Shown here in pieces: positions 6,998 through 12,850 of a stretch of 15,755 nt of DNA (position 1 is the first letter of the stretch; each line of letters begins with the position of its first letter). Source of the DNA: Acidobacteriota bacterium. Lineage in GTDB: Bacteria > Acidobacteriota > Terriglobia > UBA7540. A program made the position numbers and the translations under genes. Where the stretch lies: the NCBI GenBank assembly GCA_021784615.1, contig JAJYHU010000202.1:1-15755 (forward strand), written 5' to 3'. The notes below the pieces were generated by a model. That model was not told the origin of the DNA, did not search any database, and saw nothing but the letters and a program-made list of their open reading frames with translations.

Positions 6998-7574
6998 GCG
7001 TTCCCTCAAGCAAAACCAGAAGCTTTTCTTTGAGAATCTGCCGTGCCTGCCACAGCCTCTGCCGGACCGTGCCTTCTGGAATTTCCAAAACGTCAGAAAT
7101 TTCGCGCGACGAAAGCTCCTCAGCGAGCGATAACTTCAGAGGATGGCGAAGGTCCTCCGGCAATGATTCAATCAGGCGGTCGAGCAGAGCCATCATTTCC
7201 TGGCGTGCCGCAATTTCGTCCGCCGGGATGCCCGCCGCCTGGAGTTTTGAGATCGCACCCGCAGCCTCGCTGAGAGATACGGGTGGATCGTTCTCCGGGC
7301 GGCGCGACCTCAGCATGTCCAGCGCCACCCGCCAGGTCGTCCGTGCGAGCCACGCCCGCCGGTTGCGAATCAGTACCCAGCGCTCGCGATGCCGCCAGAA
7401 ACGGACGAATGTTTCCTGAGTGGCTTCCTCGGCGTCATGATGGTTGCGGAGCACTGAGTATGCGATCGCGTAAAGAGTGCGCGAGTGTTCCCGTACTGCT
7501 TGCTCCATTTGATCGGTGGAAGAAGCAGCCATAGGAAAAGTCTCACACAACGCGCCATCACTCGACTCAGGCAT
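6981..7574 (-). CDS. ECF (sigma-70 family) RNA polymerase sigma factor
   Basis: Predicted 197-residue extracytoplasmic-function sigma factor. Region 2 (about residues 28-95) contains LYAIAYSVLRNHHDAEEATQ and the FVRFWRHRERW core-binding and -10 recognition stretch. Region 4 (about 125-185) contains LPEDLRHPLKLSLAEELS and the helix-turn-helix EISDVLEIPEGTVRQRL. Length is normal for the family. The ATG at 7574 (minus strand) is preceded by a GAGGA ribosome site. Met15 or Met23 are alternative starts, and the first 20 residues look unstructured. It heads a three-gene minus-strand operon with its anti-sigma factor and a secreted protein. An ECF-like promoter motif at 7595-7620 suggests it activates its own transcription. 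Confidence 0.92.
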   Translation of the reverse strand: MPESSDGALCETFPMAASSTDQMEQAVREHSRTLYAIAYSVLRNHHDAEEATQETFVRFWRHRERWVLIRNRRAWLARTTWRVALDMLRSRRPENDPPVSLSEAAGAISKLQAAGIPADEIAARQEMMALLDRLIESLPEDLRHPLKLSLAEELSSREISDVLEIPEGTVRQRLWQARQILKEKLLVLLEGTHGKQQ

Positions 7575-7594
7575 CCACGATCCTCACTGATAAA

Positions 7595-7620
7595 GACGAA
7601 GAAAGGGCTTGCTGTGTTCA
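7595..7620 (-). promoter_or_regulatory. Candidate ECF-type promoter of the sigma operon
   Basis: Read on the minus strand, TGAAC (7620-7616) is followed after 17 bases by CGTC (7598-7595). A -35 AAC motif and -10 CGTC at about this spacing are typical of ECF sigma promoters. The start codon is 20 bases further on, leaving a very short leader with the ribosome site. It fits autoregulation but is motif-based only. Confidence 0.5.
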
Positions 7621-7771
7621 GATTTTTTTGCGGGTGGGGCATCCGTCGCGGTTTCTGTGATATGTGCGATTTCGGGTTATAGAATAGCGCCATGTCTCGG
7701 CAGCACCACTTTTATGGGCCAAACCGCCTGCATTTTATCACCGCCAGCTGCACAACAGGGTGTTCAACAGC

Positions 7772-7863
7772 GGGTAGCCACAGTCAGGGCTTTCCTGACT
7801 GTGGGCCTTTTAGCGTGGGACAATCCCACGGTCAATCAGGCAACGGATTGGCCGTGGCTACCC
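7772..7863 (+). repeat. Hairpin repeat family, copy 4 (most complete)
   Basis: A 92-base element bounded by perfect 10-bp terminal inverted repeats GGGTAGCCAC and GTGGCTACCC. Inside are hairpin 1 (11-bp arms, 7778-7788 with 7794-7804) and a second hairpin (12-bp arms with one G-T wobble, 7826-7837 with 7846-7857). A CGTGGGA-caa-TCCCACG hairpin can compete with the latter. No coding capacity. Confidence 0.85.
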
Positions 7864-8024
7864 ACTTTCGAGGTTTACCCTCCCTGAATAGTAGAGCCTT
7901 TCTCCCAAGGCGCAGAGTTTCTGTACTCCCATTTTTTCGCCTCGATTATGCTCATTGTCCATTATACTTTTCCGCTGTTTCATGGGAGGCTGGCGGTCGC
8001 ATGTCATTTTTGAGGCGGAGGCGG
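7864..8024. other. Intergenic stretch, nothing recognised
   Basis: Lies between the hairpin repeat and the MITE-like element. It carries an AT-richer section around 7930-7975 with a TATACT at 7963-7968 but no convincing -35 partner. No gene or RNA is seen. Confidence 0.3.
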
Positions 8025-8025
8025 C

Positions 8026-8135
8026 TAGTGCAGTGTCCGCGAAATAACTGGACAATCGGCACGTCCGTAACGCCGGCATCCTGCCTGCAAATGCGCGCCC
8101 GGACGGCGGCGCTACATTGTCAGGACACTACACTA
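8026..8135. mobile_element. MITE-like element with IS630/Tc1-type TA-flanked ends
   Basis: A 110-base non-coding element with near-perfect inverted ends. CTAGTGCAGTGTCC (8025-8038) faces GGACACTACACTAG (8123-8136), a 14-bp inverted repeat with one mismatch. Each end carries a TA, as expected for IS630/Tc1-mariner insertions that duplicate TA. Further inside, GGACAAT (left) and ATTGTC (right) extend the symmetry. It has no transposase gene, so any movement would need an enzyme supplied elsewhere. The family assignment rests on the TA and on the TIR style, not on a database match. Confidence 0.65.
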
Positions 8136-8178
8136 GACGCCGTCAAGGTTCGGCGCGCCCGCGGCCGATCCTCCGAGG

Positions 8179-8184
8179 TATAAT
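8179..8184 (+). promoter_or_regulatory. -10 box of glnE, apparently leaderless
   Basis: Perfect TATAAT exactly 7 bases before the preferred glnE ATG (8192). Transcription would begin at or next to the start codon, and there is no well-placed ribosome site. The kinase gene at 12851 shows the identical spacing. No clear -35 is visible 17 bases upstream. Confidence 0.5.
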
Positions 8185-8191
8185 CAAACGA

Positions 8192-11155
8192 ATGCGTCCA
8201 GAGTTCTCAGCAATTTGTTTTGAGGAACCTGAAAAAGCCGAGAGCAATCTTGAACGGCTGGCTCAGGCGCTTCAGCCGTCACTGCACACGCCGCTCGCTT
8301 CGCTGCTGGCGCATTCGCCGGACCCGGATGGCGCCCTGAACCTGCTGGAGCGCTACGTGCAGGTTGCTCCTCCGGACGTGCTGAAGGAACTTAGCTATTA
8401 CCCCACCGCGCTCGGGTACCTGCTGTCGATTTTCGGGTACAGCAGCTTTCTGGCGGAAAGTTTCCTGGCCGATCCGGCCCTTCCCTTGCAGTTTGCGAAC
8501 GACCGCAAATTCACCAAGCTGAAATCGCGGGAAGAGCTGATGCAGGACTACGCGCGGTTCGCCACCACGCATCCGCATCCGTGGCTTTCCGCGCAACTGG
8601 CGCGCTTTAAGCGGCGCAACTACCTGCGAATCGTCTTGAAGGACGTTCTGGGTTTTTCGACGCTGGGGGAAACGACGCTGGAGCTTTCCATGCTGGCCGA
8701 CGTGACGCTCTGGAATGCGCTGATTTTCTGCGACCAGGAACTGGAGAAGCGCTACGGGCAGCCGCAATACCGCGACGCCCAGGGGCGCATCGTGCGCAGC
8801 GGCTTCAGCATTGTGTCGCTGGGGAAACTGGGCGGGAATGAGCTGAACTACAGTTCCGACATCGACCTGCTTTTCCTCTATGAAAAGGATGGAGAGACGG
8901 CGGGCGGCAGCGAGCAGGATTCCACGATTTCCAACAAGGAATATTTCGTGCGCCTGGCTCACGCCATCACCCGCACCATCACGCAGGCCACCCCTCAGGG
9001 GCAGGTCTTCCGCGTCGATCTGCGCCTGCGCCCGGAGGGCGACATGGGGGACCTGGCGATTTCGCTGAGGTCGGCGCTTGAGTACTATGCGCGCCGGGCG
9101 CGGGAGTGGGAACTGCAAATGCTGATCAAGGCGCGCCACTCCGCCGGCAACGTGCGCGTGACGCACGAGTTTTTGCGCGGGGTTGAGTCACGCATCTACG
9201 GCAGCGCCACGGATTTTGCCGCCATCGAATCGGTGCTGTGGACGCGCGAGAAGATCTCCAAAAAAATGCGCGAGAGCCGCAGCGGCGCCATCGACGTCAA
9301 GCGCCACCGGGGCGGCATTCGGGATATCGAGTTCCTGACCCAGTGCCTGCAGCGCCTCCACGGGGGAGAAGACCGCTGGGTGCGGAGCGGCGGAACGCTG
9401 CTGGCCCTGCGCAAGCTGAACGACAAAGGCTGGATTTCCGACCCCGACTACGCGGCGCTGGTGGGCGCCTACGAGTTTCTCCGCAAGGTGGAACACCGCA
9501 TTCAATTCGAGCGGGGCCGCCAGACGCATCGCCTGCCCGCGGAGCCGGAGGCGCTCGACCACCTGGCCCGCCGGGCGGGCATCGAAAGCCGGAAATCGCC
9601 GCGCCAGGCGCTGCTGGATAAAATTCAGAAAGCCTTCAGTACGGTGGACGAAATCCACCAGCGCATCGTGCGCCCCGCCGCCATCCGCGAGCCCGGATCG
9701 GCTTACGCGCTGAGCCCCTTGATCGCTCCCATCGGCGACCAGGCTCCGCACTCTTTTGAATCCTTGCTGGATTATCTGGAGGTGCAAGCCCCTGAACTGG
9801 CGGCGATTGTGAAGAGCGCGGAGATTCCCGAGCGCGCCCGCCGCAACGTCACCCGGTTGTTTGGGGCGCTACTGGCTTCGCCGGGAAACTTTCAGCAGGC
9901 TTGCCAGCGGCCGCAATCCGTGGAACGCGCGCTCAAAATCGCCGGCGCCAGCGAATATCTGACGGGCTTGCTCATTCACCATCCGGAAGATGTCGCGGCG
10001 CTCGATTCCTGGACGCCCGCCCACTTGCCCCCGGAAGGCCAGATGAATATCGGAATCGAGGAGCGCGTTGTCTTCGAGCCGTTTCCTTGGGTGTCGGAGG
10101 GAGTGTTTGACGTCCGGGAAAAAATGGCGCTCTTGCGGCGGCACTTCCGCGCCCGCGCGCTGGAGTTGGGCGCATCGGACCTTACGGAAATGGAAAGGAT
10201 TTTCTCCAGCCTGGAAGATTGGACGCAACTCGCCGGCAGGTCCGTTTCAAGCGCCCTGCGCATCGGGCATGAAGCCCTGAACGGCGCGCTCGAAACCGCA
10301 ACTTTGGCGGACCTGCCCTTTGCGGTTTTGGGGCTGGGGCGTTTGGGATTGAGCGAATTCGATCTGGCGTCGGACGCCGACATGATCTTTGTTGCCGCGG
10401 CGGGAACCGGGCGGGAAGAGATCGCGCGCTGGATGCACTTTGCCGAGAAAATTATCGAAGTCCTCTCCAGCTACACGCGGGACGGCACCCTGTTCGCCGT
10501 CGACACGCGCTTGCGCCCGCGCGGCCAGGAAGGCGAACTGGTCACGCCGGAAAATTCCCTGCTTGCCTACGTCCAGGAAACGGCGCAGGTGTGGGAGGCC
10601 ATGACCTACTTGAAAGCGTGCCCCATCGCCGGCAATCAGGAACTTGGACGCCGCGTGGTGGAGCAGTTGATGGAGCGGCTTTTCAGCCGGTTCCGAAACG
10701 ATCCCGACCTTGAGGTCGAGTTGGTGCAGATGCGCCACCGGCTGGAAAAAGAAAAACACGTTCCGGCAACCAACACCAAGACCGCTCCGGGCGGATATTA
10801 CGACGTGGACTTTTCCGTATCTTATCTTCGCTTGCGGCACGGCATTCAGCTGCCGCCCGGGATGAATATGGGCCGCCAGATTGCAGCGCTTGAATCGGCC
10901 GGAGCGCTTAGCCAGCAAGACGCGCAATCGCTCCGTGATGGCGCAGCCTTTCTGCGCAGCGTCGACCATGCCGTGAGGTTGGTGACCGGCAAAGCCGCTG
11001 AAGGCTTGCCTACCCACGTGGGGCATCGCGAGGCCGTGGAAACTCTGGTGCACAACTGGGGCTTGGTTTCCCCGTCAACAACCCTGGCCCAAAGGCTGTG
11101 GGAAGTCCAACAGGAAGTCCGCTACGTTTACCGCCGTATGCTTGGCTCAGAATAA
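8192..11155 (+). CDS. glnE: Bifunctional glutamine synthetase adenylyltransferase/deadenylylase
   Basis: Predicted 987-residue GlnE, which attaches AMP to glutamine synthetase, or removes it, in response to nitrogen status. Two nucleotidyltransferase halves are visible. The N-terminal half has GKLGGNELNYSSDIDL with metal-binding Asp223/Asp225, followed by LRLRPEGDMG and RHRGGIRDIEFLTQ near residue 370. The C-terminal half has GLGRLGLSEFDLASDADM with Asp728/Asp730, then DTRLRPRGQEGEL and a GGYYDVDF segment. Length matches the family. The second glycine of the usual KLGG signature is replaced in the C-terminal copy (RLGL). The ATG at 8192 is chosen because the family N-terminus begins about here and because of the TATAAT 7 bases upstream. 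An open frame from 8117 would run through the MITE end and is rejected. No glutamine synthetase gene lies in the window. Confidence 0.95.
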   Translation: MRPEFSAICFEEPEKAESNLERLAQALQPSLHTPLASLLAHSPDPDGALNLLERYVQVAPPDVLKELSYYPTALGYLLSIFGYSSFLAESFLADPALPLQFANDRKFTKLKSREELMQDYARFATTHPHPWLSAQLARFKRRNYLRIVLKDVLGFSTLGETTLELSMLADVTLWNALIFCDQELEKRYGQPQYRDAQGRIVRSGFSIVSLGKLGGNELNYSSDIDLLFLYEKDGETAGGSEQDSTISNKEYFVRLAHAITRTITQATPQGQVFRVDLRLRPEGDMGDLAISLRSALEYYARRAREWELQMLIKARHSAGNVRVTHEFLRGVESRIYGSATDFAAIESVLWTREKISKKMRESRSGAIDVKRHRGGIRDIEFLTQCLQRLHGGEDRWVRSGGTLLALRKLNDKGWISDPDYAALVGAYEFLRKVEHRIQFERGRQTHRLPAEPEALDHLARRAGIESRKSPRQALLDKIQKAFSTVDEIHQRIVRPAAIREPGSAYALSPLIAPIGDQAPHSFESLLDYLEVQAPELAAIVKSAEIPERARRNVTRLFGALLASPGNFQQACQRPQSVERALKIAGASEYLTGLLIHHPEDVAALDSWTPAHLPPEGQMNIGIEERVVFEPFPWVSEGVFDVREKMALLRRHFRARALELGASDLTEMERIFSSLEDWTQLAGRSVSSALRIGHEALNGALETATLADLPFAVLGLGRLGLSEFDLASDADMIFVAAAGTGREEIARWMHFAEKIIEVLSSYTRDGTLFAVDTRLRPRGQEGELVTPENSLLAYVQETAQVWEAMTYLKACPIAGNQELGRRVVEQLMERLFSRFRNDPDLEVELVQMRHRLEKEKHVPATNTKTAPGGYYDVDFSVSYLRLRHGIQLPPGMNMGRQIAALESAGALSQQDAQSLRDGAAFLRSVDHAVRLVTGKAAEGLPTHVGHREAVETLVHNWGLVSPSTTLAQRLWEVQQEVRYVYRRMLGSE

Positions 11156-11242
11156 GATCTTCCCTGCGCTATCAGCATAACCCATTGATTAAAAAGAGTG
11201 TTGTTTACGAGGAACGGTTTCCAGTTCCTTAAGCCAAGGCGC

Positions 11243-11271
11243 TTGACATAAGGCGAATAAAAAGCGAAAAT
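11243..11271 (+). promoter_or_regulatory. Sigma-70-type promoter for the radical SAM gene
   Basis: Perfect -35 TTGACA (11243-11248), a 17-base spacer, and a fair -10 GAAAAT (11266-11271, four of six matches). It lies about 30 bases before the chosen start codon. Confidence 0.55.
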
Positions 11272-11302
11272 AAGCGCAGCCTTGTTTAGCGGGGAAGGTG
11301 TA

Positions 11303-12322
11303 TTGCCTAACAACGAAGCTATTCCACCTCAGCCAGGGATACTGGAGGCTCCGTCTGCACCCAAGCTTGTGGGCATCGCCCGCCTTGCGCAGGAGAGCCC
11401 TCAGTTGCGCGAGCGGGCAAACGTTCAATACTTTGCCCTCGGTGCGCGTTCAGCCCTGAACCGGGAATCGAACCGCCGGATGCCTTTTGCCTGGACGCTC
11501 AATCCTTATCGCGGCTGCGAGTTCGGCTGCAAGTATTGCTATGCGCGCTACACCCACGAGTTCATGGAACTCGGCAACGGGCTCGACTTTGAGCGCAAAA
11601 TCTACGCCAAGGCCGGAGCGTCCGGGCTTCTGCGGGCTGAGCTTCGCCAAGCGCGCGACAAAGGGTTGCCCATCGCGCTGGGCACGGCGACCGATCCTTA
11701 CCAGCCGGCGGAAAAACAGTTTGGCGTCACGCGCAGCATCCTTGAGACGATGGCGGAATTCGCAGGCCTCGATTTTTCGATCACCACCAAGAGCGTTCTG
11801 ATCGTTCGCGATCTCGACCTGCTCGGCAAGCTCTCTCTCCGCCACCGCGTGAGTGTCCACATGACCGTGACCACACTCGACGAAGCGCTCGCGCGCCTGC
11901 TCGAACCGAAGGCGCCGCCGCCCCTGAAGCGCCTGGAAGCCGTGCGCGAACTCGCCGCCGCGGGCATCCGCGCGGGCATCAGCGCCGCGCCAATTTTGCC
12001 CGGACTGACCGACTCGCGCCGGTCGCTCGAAACCCTGGCGCAAGCCGCCGCACTCCACGGAGCGCGGTTTCTTTTCGGCAATGTTCTTTTTCTCATGCCC
12101 AGCGCGATGGCGCAGTTCATGCCATTCCTTGAAAAAGAGTTTCCTCATCTCGCGCACCGCTACCGAAAGCTTTATGGGCATTCCGCGTATCTCTCCGGCG
12201 AATACAAAAAAGAGATTTCCAATCTTGTTGCCGAATTACGCGCCCGCTACGGCCTCACGGGCAACTGCGATGAGCCCCGAAGCCGCGAACTGCACAAGCA
12301 GTACGCGCTTGCGTTCGGTTAG
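11303..12322 (+). CDS. SplB/PA0069-type radical SAM protein
   Basis: Predicted 339-residue radical SAM enzyme of the spore-photolyase-like group (COG1533), whose members in non-sporing bacteria (PA0069, Rv2578c types) have no settled function. The cluster-binding motif is clear: Cys72-x3-Cys76-x2-Cys79 within NPYRGCEFGCKYCYARY. The following SPL-like segments are also present: GTATDPYQPAEK, then ITTKSVLIVRDLDLL, and SVHMTVTTLDEALARLLEP. These fit a TIM-barrel S-adenosylmethionine enzyme. The TTG at 11303 is preceded by GGGGAAGG (11291-11298). A TTG at 11282 lacks a ribosome site. The gene has its own promoter candidate. Its last codons and stop form the 5' strand of the following riboswitch, so its transcripts can run into that RNA. 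Confidence 0.9.
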   Translation: MPNNEAIPPQPGILEAPSAPKLVGIARLAQESPQLRERANVQYFALGARSALNRESNRRMPFAWTLNPYRGCEFGCKYCYARYTHEFMELGNGLDFERKIYAKAGASGLLRAELRQARDKGLPIALGTATDPYQPAEKQFGVTRSILETMAEFAGLDFSITTKSVLIVRDLDLLGKLSLRHRVSVHMTVTTLDEALARLLEPKAPPPLKRLEAVRELAAAGIRAGISAAPILPGLTDSRRSLETLAQAAALHGARFLFGNVLFLMPSAMAQFMPFLEKEFPHLAHRYRKLYGHSAYLSGEYKKEISNLVAELRARYGLTGNCDEPRSRELHKQYALAFG

Positions 12323-12469
12323 TGCGGCGGATTGAGCGTATGTAACACATCGCAAAGGGTTTACGGCCGCATGAAAATCGTACTGCGGGGGCAACTCCGG
12401 AATGCCCGAGGCATCCAACGTAATGGAAGGTGGAGATGAGTGACCTTGATTCCGGAGACCCGCCTGACC
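12317..12469 (+). ncRNA. Cobalamin (B12) riboswitch aptamer, compact form
   Basis: The elements of the cobalamin riboswitch occur in the right order. Closing strands GGTTA (12317-12321) and GGCGG (12326-12330) pair with TGACC (12465-12469) and CCGCC (12460-12464). A hairpin GCG-t-ATGT/ACATCGC (12336-12353) is followed by AAAGGG, TGAAAATC (12372-12379), GCAACT (12391-12396), and CCA...TGGAAGG (12415-12430). Then come GGTGGAGATGAGT and the B12 box ATTCCGGAGACCCGCCTG (12449-12466), which differs from a typical B12 box by about two bases. The usual CCCCGC stretch is here GGGGGC, a notable deviation. The aptamer begins inside the radical SAM stop codon. Recognition is by eye from the known family (Rfam RF00174 type); no covariance search was run. 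Confidence 0.75.
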
Positions 12470-12599
12470 TGATGGGCAGGCCGGCATAAGCAATGCCGGA
12501 CCGGGTCTGGCGCGGAGGGGGCGAAAGCAGCCCGGCGCTGAGGGGTGCGTGGCGTTTCAAGCTCAGCGAACTCCGCCAGATTCTGGGGGCGGGTCTCCG
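12453..12599 (+). ncRNA. Multibranched RNA closed by B12-box complement (expression platform or sRNA)
   Basis: The B12 box strand 12453-12464 is perfectly complementary over 12 bases to 12588-12599 (GGCGGGTCTCCG). Enclosed are a hairpin CCGGCAT-aagca-ATGCCGG (12481-12499), a helix TCTGGC..GGAG with CTCCGCCAGA (12506-12517 with 12571-12580), a GNRA-type hairpin ending in GAAA (near 12518-12533), and CGCTGAG/CTCAGCG (12536-12542 with 12562-12568). Use of the box here and in the aptamer is mutually exclusive, as expected for a switch. It contains no convincing gene. Confidence 0.55.
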
Positions 12600-12620
12600 A
12601 CGTAAGGGGCGTGAACGTGA

Positions 12621-12649
12621 AAAGGCGGCGAAAGCCGCCTTTAGTTTTT
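12621..12649 (+). terminator. Strong intrinsic terminator
   Basis: AAAGGCGGC and GCCGCCTTT form a perfect 9-bp stem around a GAAA loop, followed by AGTTTTT. It ends the riboswitch-led transcript about 200 bases before the kinase gene. The A run on the left side also gives a T run on the minus strand, so it could work both ways. Confidence 0.85.
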
Positions 12650-12807
12650 GGGGAGTCCGATTGCGAGCCTTCGTTCTTGAGGTTTTCCTTCCCTCTGCTT
12701 CTGCGCCTGAATGTCGGCAGGGCATAGCGAAGAAACTTCTAAGGCTGAACAGAGCCGCCCGAAATGAACCGTGTAAAATCCTGGTAAACTGGGGACCAGA
12801 ACGGGGA

Positions 12808-12826
12808 TTGGCCCCGTGCGGGCCAA
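12808..12826 (+). promoter_or_regulatory. Inverted repeat operator candidate before the kinase gene
   Basis: TTGGCCC and GGGCCAA form perfect 7-bp arms around a 5-base centre. The dyad covers the place where a -35 box would be relative to the TATAAT at 12838, and no T tract follows. It therefore looks more like a regulator-binding site than a terminator. Confidence 0.4.
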
Positions 12827-12837
12827 GTCCATCGGTA

Positions 12838-12843
12838 TATAAT
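12838..12843 (+). promoter_or_regulatory. -10 box of the kinase gene, apparently leaderless
   Basis: Perfect TATAAT exactly 7 bases before the ATG at 12851. No Shine-Dalgarno sequence is visible. The spacing is identical to that at glnE. Confidence 0.55.
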
Positions 12844-12850
12844 TTGAGCA

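Noticed and set aside
4185..7863. CRISPR array
   Set aside because: The repeat copies are far apart, internally palindromic and variable, with no regular spacers and no cas genes.
8117..8191. Upstream extension of glnE
   Set aside because: The extra 25 codons run from inside the MITE end and read Arg/Pro-rich. The family start and the TATAAT support 8192.
9188..11053. Long antisense open frames opposite glnE
   Set aside because: They are shadows of a high-GC coding strand. The sense frame has unambiguous GlnE motifs throughout.
12371..12407. B12-riboswitch-like stretch on the minus strand (CCGGAGTTGCCCCCGCAG)
   Set aside because: It resembles the conserved CCGGAGCTGCCCCCGCAACTG block, but no B12 box or GGAAGG element follows on that strand, while the plus strand has the full ordered set.
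12449..12650. SRP RNA, RNase P RNA, tmRNA or 6S RNA
   Set aside because: None of their hallmark conserved sequences (GGAAGGAAGCAGC loop, GAGGAAAGTCC, tRNA-like CCA end) is present. The B12 box explains the 5' part better.
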